Source: Sedimenticola selenatireducens DSM 17993 (lineage in GTDB: Bacteria > Pseudomonadota > Gammaproteobacteria > Chromatiales > Chromatiaceae). From it: DNA of 40,827 bases. The translations under genes were made by a program, and so were the position numbers. Under the pieces are notes generated by a model. It did no database searches, had not been told where the DNA came from, and worked only from the letters and a program-made list of their open reading frames with translations. Position 1 is the first letter of the stretch. The number at the start of each line of letters is the position of its first letter. Shown here one piece after another: positions 31,499-39,377 of the stretch. The stretch covers positions 1-40,827 of the forward strand of contig NZ_ATZE01000031.1 in the NCBI RefSeq assembly GCF_000428045.1, read 5' to 3'.

Positions 31499-31957
31499 CT
31501 AACGACAAAACTCCCGCAGATAGTCACTCTGTTCACGGCGCTGTTGGCGTAACCGCTCGCCCCGTGAGGGCTTGTATCCTCGGCGCAGCTCTGCTTCGAT
31601 CCGCTCAATCCGCTGGCCAGCTTTCCAGCATGCCTGTTCCTGCTTGCGTTCTGCACGAGCCGCCCTTCCCAGTGCGGCCTGGTCCCTGGAACCCGCCTTG
31701 GCGGAACCCCGCCCCTGGCCCGACCGCCCCCGGGGACTCGCCACCCACTCCGTGGTGCGGACATCCAGCTCAACTTCCACGCCCTGGGCGCAGGGGATCT
31801 GCTGAAAAATCACCCCATCGGGACCATCGGGACAGCGAAACACTCCCGAAACAACCGGCCCCGAGGCCATGGTGCTGATTAAAAATGTGACCCAAACCCC
31901 AACTATAGCGGCCTGGCTACGCATTTTGAGGCAATTCCGTCCCTGTCGATGTCTCAT
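31499..31957 (-). CDS. DUF4124-like exported protein
   Basis: 152 residues. It has a hydrophobic leader (AAIVGVWVTFLISTMASG) after a basic start, likely a signal peptide. A short DUF4124-like motif follows, VFRCPDGPDGVIFQQIPCAQ, with two Cys. The C-terminal half is a charged helix: ACWKAGQRIERIEAELRRG, then YKPSRGERLRQQRREQSDYL and REFCR. This layout is common in gammaproteobacterial envelope proteins without known function. GGAG lies eight bases before the ATG used; a second ATG 33 bases in is possible. Confidence 0.7.
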   Translation of the reverse strand: MRHRQGRNCLKMRSQAAIVGVWVTFLISTMASGPVVSGVFRCPDGPDGVIFQQIPCAQGVEVELDVRTTEWVASPRGRSGQGRGSAKAGSRDQAALGRAARAERKQEQACWKAGQRIERIEAELRRGYKPSRGERLRQQRREQSDYLREFCR

Positions 31958-32023
31958 CCCTGATACTCCTTTTTATAATATTGTCACATTCCGTTACTGG
32001 CACAAACCGCTGCACCGGGTATT

Positions 32024-33235
32024 ATGTACATGGAAAAACTAACGCCCAACCCTGGATGGTCGACAGTTATCAGCATGCCAAAAACGCCTACCAACCCTTC
32101 GCCGACGGATCTGGCCTTCATCAACCGCCAGTTACGACAACGGTTGAACAGCCTCACCCGCGAGGCCAACCACAACGAGGAGGTATTAAAACGCTTCCAC
32201 GACCGCGAACTGACCCTGCTGGCAACGGAATCCCTACCCCAGCTGCTCGGCTGCCTGGTCGATGGCATGAAATCTTCATTCGACCTGCCCAACATCCAGC
32301 TGATACTGCATGACCCTGACCATGAACTCAGGCACCTGCTGCTCCATTCAGGAATAGAACCGGACAGTCTGGCCGATATCCGTTTCGTCGATGAGATCGC
32401 CACCTTCTCGCCCAAACATGCCCGCTACAAGGCCCCCTGGCTCGGACCCTACCTGGACCATGAACACGCCATCCTGTTTCCTGCCGCCGAGACCTTGCAG
32501 AGCATCGCCATCCTGCCCATGATCCGACGCGGCAAGCTGGTCGGCTTCATTGGCCTTGGCAGCCACGATCCCAATCGCTTCACCCGCCATCACGCCAGCG
32601 ACTTCCTCAACCGCCTGGCCACCATCAGCGCCATCTGCCTGGAGAACACCGCCAACCGGGAGCATCTGGTGATCGCCGGACTCACCGACGCCCTGACCGG
32701 CCTGCACAACCGCCGCTATCTTGAGCGCCGACTCGAGGAAGAGGTCACCCGGGCGTTGCGTTACCAGCACCCCCTGAGCTGCCTGTTCATTGATGCCGAC
32801 CACTTCAAGCAGATTAATGATCTGCATGGACACGGCGCCGGCGACAGCGTACTGCGCGAACTGGCACTCAGGGTTAAGGAGTGTCTGCGCCTGTCCGACA
32901 TCGCCACCCGTTATGGCGGCGAAGAGTTTACCCTGCTGCTGCCTCAGACCGATGCCACCGAGGCGGGCAATCTGGCCGAAAGAATACGCCACCGAATCCA
33001 GGCCAAACCGATTGCCATACATGGCGGTGAAAGCGTCGAGGTCACTGTCTCCATCGGAGTTTCGGCCCTGCAATCAGGCAGCGGTGACAGCACACTGAAG
33101 ATTGCCGAACAACTTCTCGAGGAAGCGGACAATGCACTCTACCTGGCCAAAGAATCCGGGCGGAACCGGGTACAACTGGCGAACCCGACCAGCATACCCA
33201 AGAACGAGCAAGAGATAGTTGAAATAAACGACTAA
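32024..33235 (+). CDS. DUF484/GAF-like sensor diguanylate cyclase
   Basis: 403 residues (the start could also be Met18). Residues ~30-215 match the DUF484 type of GAF-like sensor: a leading coiled coil LRQRLNSLTREANHNEEVLK, then LHDPDHELRHL and ILPMIRRGKLVGFIGLGS. Residues ~220-385 are a GGDEF domain: DALTGLHNRRYLERRL, CLFIDADHFKQINDLHGHGA, the active loop GGEEF at 298-302, and SIGVSAL. An RLSD inhibitory-site motif (RxxD, 289-292) lies five residues before the loop, so product feedback is expected. The protein should make cyclic di-GMP in the cytoplasm. No membrane segment is seen, and the signal sensed is unknown. Confidence 0.9.
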   Translation: MYMEKLTPNPGWSTVISMPKTPTNPSPTDLAFINRQLRQRLNSLTREANHNEEVLKRFHDRELTLLATESLPQLLGCLVDGMKSSFDLPNIQLILHDPDHELRHLLLHSGIEPDSLADIRFVDEIATFSPKHARYKAPWLGPYLDHEHAILFPAAETLQSIAILPMIRRGKLVGFIGLGSHDPNRFTRHHASDFLNRLATISAICLENTANREHLVIAGLTDALTGLHNRRYLERRLEEEVTRALRYQHPLSCLFIDADHFKQINDLHGHGAGDSVLRELALRVKECLRLSDIATRYGGEEFTLLLPQTDATEAGNLAERIRHRIQAKPIAIHGGESVEVTVSIGVSALQSGSGDSTLKIAEQLLEEADNALYLAKESGRNRVQLANPTSIPKNEQEIVEIND

Positions 33236-33298
33236 TTCAGCGTAAGGGTTATCTGAAATCCGACTCGTCGCGCCCCGCCAAAGCCAGGAGAGCCACTG

Positions 33299-33667
33299 TC
33301 ACTTTTTACCCTTCAGCAGGGACGCAAGATCGGCAAACGGGTTATGGGTTGCGCTGCTTTTCTGGGCATCAGCCGAGGCATCACCATACTCCGAATCAAT
33401 ATAGCGTGAGTGTTCATTGTCGTGACAATAGATGCATAACAACTCCCAGTTGCTGCCATCCGGGGGATTGTTATCGTGATTATGATCTCGATGATGCACC
33501 GTCAACTCCCGCAGGTTATCGCGGGTAAATTCCCGTGCACACCGGCCACATACCCAGGGATACAGCTTCAGCGCCCGCTCACGATAACCTTTTTCCCGCT
33601 CCTCGCGGGCACGTCTGGCGTCCGCAACGACCCGATCCAGCTTACTCGTAGAATTATCCGATGCCAT
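33299..33667 (-). CDS. yajD: YajD-family HNH nuclease
   Basis: 122 residues from the ATG at 33667 (E. coli YajD 115); a GTG 39 bases upstream is less likely. Zinc-finger HNH fold: WVCGRCAREF, then LTVHHRDHNHDNNPPDGSNW with the HH...N catalytic pattern, and LLCIYCHDNEH as the second Cys pair. The N-terminus is basic and helical. It is a small stand-alone nuclease-like protein with no established pathway. It sits at the edge of the accessory region. Confidence 0.88.
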   Translation of the reverse strand: MASDNSTSKLDRVVADARRAREEREKGYRERALKLYPWVCGRCAREFTRDNLRELTVHHRDHNHDNNPPDGSNWELLCIYCHDNEHSRYIDSEYGDASADAQKSSATHNPFADLASLLKGKK

Positions 33668-33871
33668 TTTCAAGACCCTAACATGATTGCAACCACTGTC
33701 ACCCACCTGCGGGAAATGATGAGCGGTGACTACCTTTTACCGCCGCGGCCAAGTGACCTGATGCCTCTAGTATAGCTCGACAAGTTCGGCAATTATCGCC
33801 CCGTAAATATAACCGCATACCGAGCAAGTGCAGCAAGCAAAGGTCCGGCAACATTTGTTCTTCAGGCCCAG

Positions 33872-34597
33872 CTAAACATAACAAACAGGTACAACATCAG
33901 AATACCATCCATCACCAACTGCCAAGGGATATCCCTCGCCGCCGCCTCCCCGATACACGAATAGCTGATGCTCCTTGGGATACATTTCCGATTTATGGAT
34001 CTCTACTTTTGTAAAGACCGCTTCGAACCGGGCAAAATAATCCAAACCTGCCTCATGCATCATCCTTGTTACTTTATCTCTGTCTTTTCTATCTCTGGTC
34101 TTTTCATGTACCAAGGGGATCGGCAATACGGCGATACCATTAGTCCTCAAAACTCTTCTGAACTCGGATATCGCTTTCATGTCATCATCTGGATATTCAA
34201 GTACATGAGAAGCAAAAACCATATCAAAGCTGGCATCTGGAAAAGGTATGTCTTGAATATCAAAGTTTTTATCTACATCCTTACGATACAGGTCACCTGA
34301 TACGTAAGTTTTAAATTTTCTCCTGAACAATTTTCTAAACGCATTTTCAGGCGCGATGTGCAAAATACTCTGGGAAGAACAATCAATACTTTTAAATATA
34401 TTCTCAAGAACCAAATATTGAAGCCTTGCTCTTTCCAACTCCCCACATTTCGGGCATTTGGCATGCAGTCTTACATTTTTGTCCTTAAATGGACCTGCAT
34501 AATTACAAATAGGACAAAGAAAGCTCTCCTTATCCTTGTTCAGTAATTTAAAAAACGGTGCCCTTAATCCCTTGATCGCATACTCAATATTTTTCAT
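33872..34597 (-). CDS. Class I SAM methyltransferase with N-terminal zinc ribbon
   Basis: 241 residues. Residues 28-51 hold C28-PI-C31 and C48-PK-C51, a likely zinc ribbon. A methyltransferase-11 core follows: SILHIAPENAFRKLF in the place of motif I, YVSGDL, the motif with acidic turn IPFPDASFDMVFASHVLEY, and EFRRVLRTNGIAVLPIPL. Motif I is atypical, with no GxGxG. The substrate is unknown; relatives occur in polysaccharide and cassette regions. The gene is markedly more AT-rich than the core genes to its left, which suggests lateral transfer. Confidence 0.8.
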   Translation of the reverse strand: MKNIEYAIKGLRAPFFKLLNKDKESFLCPICNYAGPFKDKNVRLHAKCPKCGELERARLQYLVLENIFKSIDCSSQSILHIAPENAFRKLFRRKFKTYVSGDLYRKDVDKNFDIQDIPFPDASFDMVFASHVLEYPDDDMKAISEFRRVLRTNGIAVLPIPLVHEKTRDRKDRDKVTRMMHEAGLDYFARFEAVFTKVEIHKSEMYPKEHQLFVYRGGGGEGYPLAVGDGWYSDVVPVCYV

Positions 34598-34637
34598 CCG
34601 ATTATCTGACTCATGATTGTGATTTCGTACAGTGTGC

Positions 34638-34772
34638 TTATCCGCAACAGGTAGACAATGGGTAATACCCCTTGCACTCTAATTCTGCCGGATTGATGCA
34701 GCCCAAAACAGCGCATCTACGTAAGCGGTTATAGAAGATTTCAATGTATTTGAATATACCCGACTTCGCTAC
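34638..34772 (-). pseudogene. IS3-family transposase OrfB, C-terminal remnant
   Basis: The minus strand reads SGIFKYIEIFYNRLRRCAVL then GCINPAELECK, the characteristic end of IS3 OrfB (IFxYIExFYNRxRRHSxLGYxSPxxFE). The upstream catalytic DDE part is missing, and key His/Tyr positions are changed. The rest of the 34598-35054 gap holds no supported gene. Confidence 0.8.
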
Positions 34773-35054
34773 TTCAATCGACCGGGATCCTCTCCTCGGC
34801 CTAGAGAAGGATAATGCCGCCATCAAAACCCATGGGGCTGCTTGTCGCCCCTCTTGATCAGTTGACACCCAAAACAACCAACCTGATCGCTGAATGGTCT
34901 TCACCGGATATCTTTTCAGGGTAAAATCTTACCTGCCAAGATGGAAGTTGGTCGCACTGGCAATCCTCCTTTCGCTACACGCGCATCCGTGAAACTTTAC
35001 CAACGGGAGAGCAAAAGAGCTGGCTTCCACGGCACCTTGACCAAACAGCGAGCG

Positions 35055-35390
35055 TTACGGATAGGCGACAGGCTTAACCCCCGATCCATCTGCTAACCAG
35101 ACATCTGTCACCGGCGATATATAGGTGCTATGCGCAATATGGGGAAAAAGGCGATCGACAAACCGCTTGATTGCCTCGGACTCTCGGATCTGTTCGAGAG
35201 CGGCCACCGAGTCGAATACCGTGACATGATAGTGATGAAGCGGGTTGTCTCGATCTTCAAGCCACAGCGACAATTGAACTCCAGGAACTGCTGCCTTGAA
35301 ATACTCTACCAACTCTGCCGCCGCCGATTTTGCCTCTGATACGTCACCGTCCGGCTTGAAGTCGTAGTCATTTACCACTGTAATGGACAT
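35055..35390 (-). CDS. Small dimeric alpha/beta-barrel protein, antibiotic-biosynthesis-monooxygenase-like
   Basis: 111 residues from the ATG at 35390, eight bases after AGAGGAG; the longer frame to 35456 lacks a ribosome site. The layout is beta-alpha-beta-beta-alpha-beta: an EAKSAAAELVEYFKAAVPG helix, the strand VQLSLWLEDRDNPLHHYHVT, then SVAALEQIRESEAIKRFVDR. This resembles the ABM/quinol-monooxygenase fold. A heme or cofactor is not evident. Family assignment is tentative. It sits in the accessory region, between the Vat-like gene and IS debris. Confidence 0.55.
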   Translation of the reverse strand: MSITVVNDYDFKPDGDVSEAKSAAAELVEYFKAAVPGVQLSLWLEDRDNPLHHYHVTVFDSVAALEQIRESEAIKRFVDRLFPHIAHSTYISPVTDVWLADGSGVKPVAYP

Positions 35391-35556
35391 AACGGGTCTC
35401 CTCTGTGCCATAGACCAAATAATAGTCGATGACTGCCGATGCCGCTCTCCATCCAATTCTACATCTCGGCGTCAAAAAGCGATGGGGGATTGCCACTCAA
35501 AATGTCCCACCACTGACAATTGACCTACGCCACTAACCAGACCTGAGTTATTCCAA

Positions 35557-36195
35557 TTAAAACTCTTTTGCGTTTTTAAGTGCGCCAAGATCACAACCAA
35601 CTATGGCTTCGAGATTTGAAGTTATTTTCTCTGCACTCCAATCCCACCAGGAGATCGCCAGTAGTTCCCTGATTGTGTCTTCATCGAAACGATACCTGAT
35701 CACTTTTGCAGGATTACCACCAACAACACTATAAGCCGGCACGTCGCTCGTAACGACCGACTTGCTGGCGATGATTGCACCACTACCCACCCTGACTCCC
35801 GGCATAATGGTAGCGTCATACCCGATCCACACATCGCTACCTATTTCAGTGTCACCTTTGTAGGGTAGGTCTCCCGCTTTCGGCATTACCCGCTCCCACC
35901 CGTTGCCAAATATCTGAAACGGATAGGTAGAAAATCCGGACACCTTGTGATTTGCCCCATTCATTATGAATTTGGTGTCTTTTGCAATGGCGCAAAATTT
36001 GCCAATTTTCAGCTTGTCGCCGATGAATGGAAAATGATAATGGACATTATTCTCGAACCGCTCCGGACCTTCCGGGTCGTCATAGTAGGTATAGTCACCG
36101 ACAATGATGTTTTCGCGAGAAATAAAATTCTTCAAGTAGCCAACCTGGGGAAAACCTTTCATTGGCGCCTTATCTTCCGGGTCTGGTCCGTTCAA
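35557..36195 (-). CDS. Vat-like xenobiotic O-acetyltransferase (left-handed beta-helix)
   Basis: 212 residues. The TTG at 36195 has GGAGG seven bases upstream and gives [14 protein letters not shown], which resembles the Vat start; an ATG at 36162 is the alternative. The family uses acetyl-CoA to acetylate streptogramin A (Vat) or chloramphenicol (CatB). Characteristic segments: [30 protein letters not shown] followed by ANH with the expected catalytic His83, [17 protein letters not shown], the hexapeptide-repeat [33 protein letters not shown], and a WWDW tail. By eye it is very close to Vat proteins. Actual resistance is not proven. Confidence 0.9.
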   Translation of the reverse strand: MNGPDPEDKAPMKGFPQVGYLKNFISRENIIVGDYTYYDDPEGPERFENNVHYHFPFIGDKLKIGKFCAIAKDTKFIMNGANHKVSGFSTYPFQIFGNGWERVMPKAGDLPYKGDTEIGSDVWIGYDATIMPGVRVGSGAIIASKSVVTSDVPAYSVVGGNPAKVIRYRFDEDTIRELLAISWWDWSAEKITSNLEAIVGCDLGALKNAKEF

Positions 36196-36266
36196 GCTGA
36201 TACCTCCGATGGGTATATACCCTGGTCGACGCCAGAACTTGCAGAAGGCCTGGCGAGTCCACGGCG
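36196..36266 (-). other. Possible degenerate integron attC site
   Basis: This 71-base gap separates the threonine dehydratase-like gene from the Vat-like gene. On the minus strand the dehydratase stop codon lies in ATAACGCC (an attC R''-like box). CGCCAG and CTGGCG then form a hairpin with a 14-base loop. The far box, which should be GTTA, reads GGGTATATACCC instead. The position fits attC but the sequence is only partly right. Confidence 0.3.
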
Positions 36267-37274
36267 TTATTTTTTATATCCACTAGAAAAGTACGAGTGT
36301 TGGTAAGCTCGCCTGATTTCATCAGAAGAGGCATTACAGCCACTAAACTGTAAAACCACTTTCTTCCCTTTCAATTTATCTTTCAATTTCAACGCCGCCA
36401 TAATCGGCGCGCCTCCGGCCCCCTCAAGCAGATTGTGTGTGTAAAAACCTGCCAGTGCGATGCCTTGATAAATCTCCTCTTCCGAAAGAACGACAAAGTC
36501 TGCCAGGTTTTCCTTGTAAATACTGAATGGCAGTTCATAGGCTATCCCGGTTGCAAAGCCGCCGGCAAAAGTTGAATTTGGAGCTTCGACAATCACTCCC
36601 TTCTTCCAGGAAAGATATGCCGCTTGAGAACTGGAAGATTGAACCGCATAAATTTCAATTCCCGGATTAATATTCTTGAGAGTTGTTATCGCGGCAGCGA
36701 CTTCACTCCCCGCGCCAATCGGTACAATGACAGCATCAACGTCAGGCAAATCTTCTATCACTTCCAAAAACCCTGTACCAACACCATTAATCAGATGTGG
36801 CTCATTCGCAGGATGCACATAATATAGGCCCCTGCTTTCACACAAACTCTCTACTACATTCGCCGCCTCTTCAAAAGTACCACCAGCTTCAATCAGTTCG
36901 GCGCCGGACTGCCGGATCATTCTATTTTTTGCCGGATTGTTATTTTGCGGGACAACCACAACTGAATCGACCCCAAACCACGAAGCGGCACAGGCAATTG
37001 AAATGCCATGATTCCCCGTAGAAAACGTAATGACCCCCTTTACATCCCTAGCCTTTAGATGGGACATCAAATTAACACCGCCACGAATTTTAAAGCTCCC
37101 TGTTGGATGATGGTTTTCATGCTTTACGTAGACGCTCGCACCAATCAATTCAGACAGCCCTATGTATTCTAATAAGGGCGAAGGCGTGAGTCTGTTGTAA
37201 ACGGCTTTACGGGCACGGATCACTTCGGTCAGGGATATGGGATGGCGCTTGATATCTTCCATTAGTCTTTCCAT
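36267..37274 (-). CDS. Threonine dehydratase-like PLP enzyme
   Basis: 335 residues, fold-type II PLP family, without the C-terminal ACT domain of biosynthetic IlvA. The PLP lysine is expected at Lys62 in [27 protein letters not shown] is the substrate loop, [13 protein letters not shown] the phosphate-binding glycine loop, and SGCNAS the cofactor-ring contact. A serine/threonine deaminase or a related lyase is likely; the exact substrate is uncertain. The start may also be the ATG at 37262, with GGAAAG before it. A tiny leader-like frame lies about 70 bases upstream. The stop sits in an attC-like box. Confidence 0.85.
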   Translation of the reverse strand: MERLMEDIKRHPISLTEVIRARKAVYNRLTPSPLLEYIGLSELIGASVYVKHENHHPTGSFKIRGGVNLMSHLKARDVKGVITFSTGNHGISIACAASWFGVDSVVVVPQNNNPAKNRMIRQSGAELIEAGGTFEEAANVVESLCESRGLYYVHPANEPHLINGVGTGFLEVIEDLPDVDAVIVPIGAGSEVAAAITTLKNINPGIEIYAVQSSSSQAAYLSWKKGVIVEAPNSTFAGGFATGIAYELPFSIYKENLADFVVLSEEEIYQGIALAGFYTHNLLEGAGGAPIMAALKLKDKLKGKKVVLQFSGCNASSDEIRRAYQHSYFSSGYKK

Positions 37275-37343
37275 AGCTGGTGGTTCGGGAGGCTGACATT
37301 GTCCTTGCCGGTCAGAGGAAGTTATTATTCGGTCCTCTTTGCC

Positions 37344-37382
37344 CTATCCTGACCGCATAGTCGGGAGTATGTCCAGCGTCAC
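37344..37382 (-). CDS. Possible 12-codon leader peptide
   Basis: A GTG at 37382 is preceded five bases upstream by TAAGGAGGTGATC, a 13-base perfect complement to the usual 16S rRNA 3' end. It encodes MTLDILPTMRSG and stops, about 70 bases before the threonine dehydratase-like gene. AGAGGA/TCCTCT could form a hairpin between them. The same frame is open further upstream, but without a comparable start. A leader or translational-enhancer role is inference. Confidence 0.4.
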   Translation of the reverse strand: MTLDILPTMRSG

Positions 37383-37445
37383 GATCACCTCCTTAACCAG
37401 CAAACTTTCCGGGTGAAGGATTTGACTTCGATAGTTGGTTTTTAC

Positions 37446-37546
37446 ATATAACGCTAGCGGTGACCGGACCTGAAAAGCGGTGTGGTTTTTGCGGTAAAAT
37501 CCAGCGAAGCGAGGCCACAAAAAGCGCGCCGATTTTCGGGTTAGGA
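37446..37546 (-). other. Candidate attC recombination site (95-100 bp)
   Basis: On the minus strand it begins with CCTAACCCGAAAA and ends with TTTTCAGGTCCGGTCACCGC then TAGCGTTATATG. CCCGAAAA pairs with TTTTCAGG, CGG with CCG, and GTGG with CCAC around a central loop. The AGCGTTA end is shared with the site at 40155-40226 and the window-edge fragment. It lies between the glycosylase and the dehydratase cassettes. Pairing is imperfect. The remaining bases of the 351-bp gap hold the leader frame and nothing else recognised. Confidence 0.45.
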
Positions 37547-37625
37547 TCAGAGCGACTTGAATCGCTTGTTCCAACAAACGGTTCAGATCGTGGCTCGCTT
37601 CGTTCTCACGATCCAACCTTATTCA

Positions 37626-38195
37626 TTATGTATTTGCTTCCACGATGACCTTGGACAAATTCCGGATGTACTCCTCACGTACGGCCTTGGGCTTTTTCAT
37701 AATGAACGAAGGGTGATAAACAAAGTGTACGTGAGTGACTGAATTCGCTGAGTGCATTGTTTTCACACAAGGACGGGATACAGTTGGGTTGATGTGCGTC
37801 CATGCGTCTTTTCCTAAGCAAATAATGATTTTTGGAGATAACCAAGACAATTCCTTTTCGAGGTAAGGACTGCAATTAGCGATTTCATGTGGCTCGGATT
37901 TGCGATTTCCATCCGGGTGACATTTAACAACATTGGTTATGTAAATGTCCTTTTTCTCGATATTTGCCTGCTCAAACGCTAGATCAAGCAATTTTCCAGA
38001 ACCACCAGTAAAGGGGATTTGGGCTTCTATGCAGGGCTTTCCGCAAAGAGACTGGCCAATAAAAATGATTCGGGAGTTAGTATTTCCATAGCCAGGCGCA
38101 TTTTCAGTACCGAGTTCCTTAGAATTCAATCCCTCGCACTTTTGGCAAGACTTAATGCTGTGCCGAAGATTCAGCCATTTATCGGTGTTGTTCAT
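37626..38195 (-). CDS. Uracil-DNA glycosylase family 4-like protein
   Basis: 189 residues. Four cysteines fit the [4Fe-4S] cluster of family 4/5 enzymes: C17 and C20 (CQKC), then C92 and C108 (C-X15-C in VVKCHPDGNRKSEPHEIANC). PFTGGSGKLLD, ITNVVKC and the C-terminal VYHPSF (motif with His161) also fit. The usual first motif GEAPGxxE is replaced by GQSLCGKPCIEA, so the base-activating residue is unclear, and activity may be altered or act on another lesion. The start is 10 bases from a good attC-like site, as expected for an integron cassette gene. Confidence 0.8.
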   Translation of the reverse strand: MNNTDKWLNLRHSIKSCQKCEGLNSKELGTENAPGYGNTNSRIIFIGQSLCGKPCIEAQIPFTGGSGKLLDLAFEQANIEKKDIYITNVVKCHPDGNRKSEPHEIANCSPYLEKELSWLSPKIIICLGKDAWTHINPTVSRPCVKTMHSANSVTHVHFVYHPSFIMKKPKAVREEYIRNLSKVIVEANT

Positions 38196-38202
38196 TTTTT
38201 AC

Positions 38203-38258
38203 GTATAACCCGGAAAGAACCGGCGGCGAAGCCGCCTGGTTGCTTGACTTGTTAAAAG
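38203..38258 (-). other. Integron attC site
   Basis: Minus strand: TTAACAAGTCAAGCAACC, a, GGCGGC, TTC loop, GCCGCC, GGTTCTTTCCGGGTTATAC. The outer TAAC pairs with GTTA, AACC with GGTT and GGCGGC with GCCGCC. A single extrahelical A lies on the 5' arm, an unpaired spacer separates the two stems, and the size is ~55 bp. All are hallmarks of attC. The bulge orientation matches the minus-strand reading of the glycosylase gene next to it. Confidence 0.7.
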
Positions 38259-38271
38259 CGCCCAACTACCA

Positions 38272-38296
38272 TTATGCGCATTAACTATGCGCATAA
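38272..38296. promoter_or_regulatory. Inverted repeat upstream of ccdA (likely autoregulation operator)
   Basis: TTATGCGCAT, five bases, ATGCGCATAA: a perfect 10-bp inverted repeat about 20 bases before the ccdA start. CcdA-type antitoxins repress their own promoter, so an operator is the natural reading. The -35/-10 boxes are weak (TTGTTA ... TATGCG). Confidence 0.7.
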
Positions 38297-38317
38297 ACTA
38301 TCCTGGGAGCGAATATA

Positions 38318-38563
38318 ATGCAACCTGTAATTGACAGCAAAGCCCCAAAAAAAGCCACTAATCTTAGTATAAACAAAGAGTTACTAGAAGAGGCTCGCAA
38401 CCTAAACATAAACCTTTCAGCAACACTTGAGCAGGCGCTAACTGAAAAGGTGCGCCAAGAAAGGCGCAAGCAATGGTTAGAGGATAACCGAGAAGCCATT
38501 GAAGCCTGCAATCAACTTGCAGAACAAAATGGTCTTTTCTCTGACAAGCACAGGGTATTCTGA
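38318..38563 (+). CDS. ccdA: Antitoxin CcdA
   Basis: 81 residues with the ribbon-helix-helix start KKATNLSINKELLEEARNLN, which binds DNA as a dimer. An acidic C-terminal toxin-binding tail follows (REAIEACNQLAEQNGLFSDK), ending in HRVF. GGGAG is nine bases before the ATG. The stop TGA shares its A with the ccdB ATG, so translation is coupled. It runs opposite to its neighbours, which is common for toxin-antitoxin pairs in integrons. Confidence 0.92.
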   Translation: MQPVIDSKAPKKATNLSINKELLEEARNLNINLSATLEQALTEKVRQERRKQWLEDNREAIEACNQLAEQNGLFSDKHRVF

Positions 38564-38880
38564 TGGATCAATTCGACCTCTACGTTAATACGGACAGCGA
38601 CACCAACAAGACATACCCCTATTTTGTCGATATTCAGAATGGCCTACTCGATACGCTTAATAGCAGGGTAGTAATTCCGCTAACGCCTATAAGTAAATCC
38701 GACAAGAGATACCCCGATAACCTTTGCCCCATTGTAAAAATTAAAAATAAAAAATTTGCTCTCCTTACTCACCAGCTCACAAGCGTATCCGCCAACTTCC
38801 TCAATAAGAAGGAAGGCTCACTCTCTTCAAGCAGAGATGACATTGTTGCCGCGATAGACTTTCTGGTTACAGGCATTTAA
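38563..38880 (+). CDS. ccdB: Gyrase-poisoning toxin CcdB
   Basis: 105 residues: FDLYVNTDSDTNKTYPYFVD, RVVIPLTPIS, LCPIVKIKNKKFALLTHQLT and IVAAIDFLVTGI. The plasmid-F toxin ends in WGI, whose Trp stacks in gyrase. Here the end is TGI, as in the Vibrio fischeri chromosomal CcdB type found in integrons. The stop lies in ATTTAACGTGGCAGC, which looks like the first box of an attC site cut short by the IS remnant that follows. Confidence 0.92.
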   Translation: MDQFDLYVNTDSDTNKTYPYFVDIQNGLLDTLNSRVVIPLTPISKSDKRYPDNLCPIVKIKNKKFALLTHQLTSVSANFLNKKEGSLSSSRDDIVAAIDFLVTGI

Positions 38881-38909
38881 CGTGGCAGCAACTGGCTGCA
38901 GATCTATAG

Positions 38910-39190
38910 TCAAATCTGGTGTATGACCAATTCAGCCGTATCCTGCGATTGATCCGTTTCTACTCGTTCGCCATCCTTGAATATCACTCCCTCGACGACA
39001 TCAGCTAGTAGTTTGTAGCCTCGTAATCATCGCCACTTCTTCTGCGCCGTTGTCATCTGTTTCCAAGCCATAGTCAGGGTCGTCTTACGACTGCCACAGT
39101 TCTTGGTTTTCGTCTTTCTCAAGCGTACCGTGGTAAACACCAATTCAATCGGGTTTGTTGTCCGGATATGCTGCCAGCGAGATCGAGATA
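38910..39190 (-). pseudogene. IS256-family transposase, C-terminal remnant
   Basis: The minus strand reads SRWQHIRTTNPIELVFTTVR, LRKTKT, SRKTTLTMAWKQMTTAQKKWR, a stop, then LRGYKLLADVVEGVIFKDGE up to LVIHQI. HIRTTNPIExxFxTVR and the SRKTALAMxFK block are the signature of IS256 transposases. An in-frame TGA interrupts it and the N-terminal two thirds are missing. Confidence 0.85.
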
Positions 39191-39204
39191 ACGCGAGATA
39201 GCGG

Positions 39205-39322
39205 ACACCCACCTATTGACAACCTCCTTAACCTGCACACCCTCAAGGTGACTGAGCTGTACTGCTTTGGCCTTGAACTCCTCGCTATATTTGTATGTTG
39301 TTCTTGGTCCTGGTTTTGGCAT
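39205..39322 (-). pseudogene. IS3-family transposase OrfA, N-terminal remnant
   Basis: MPKPGPRTTYKYSEEFKAKA followed by VQLSHLEGVQVKEV is the start of an IS3-type OrfA (helix-turn-helix, YSEEFKAxAVxLS). After about 37 residues it runs directly into the IS256 remnant. A CCTGAAC/GTTCAGG hairpin lies just upstream (39336-39354). Confidence 0.8.
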
Positions 39323-39377
39323 TATTGATTGCTCCTGAACAGTTAGTTCAGGGTGTCAACCAAACCGCAGGAACTCT

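Noticed and set aside
34990-35060. Possible attC after the monooxygenase-like gene (stop codon within CCGTAACGC)
   Set aside because: The first box looks right, but the following 60 bases do not fold back and the closing box would be GTTGG.
35519-35556. TAAC and GTTA boxes after the Vat-like gene, as a possible attC site
   Set aside because: On the minus strand the boxes are only about ten bases apart and there is no inner stem, too short for any attC.
37383-37395. GATCACCTCCTTA on the plus strand as a piece of 16S rRNA
   Set aside because: Only the 13 anti-Shine-Dalgarno bases match. The flanking bases are not rRNA-like, and on the minus strand they make a normal ribosome site.
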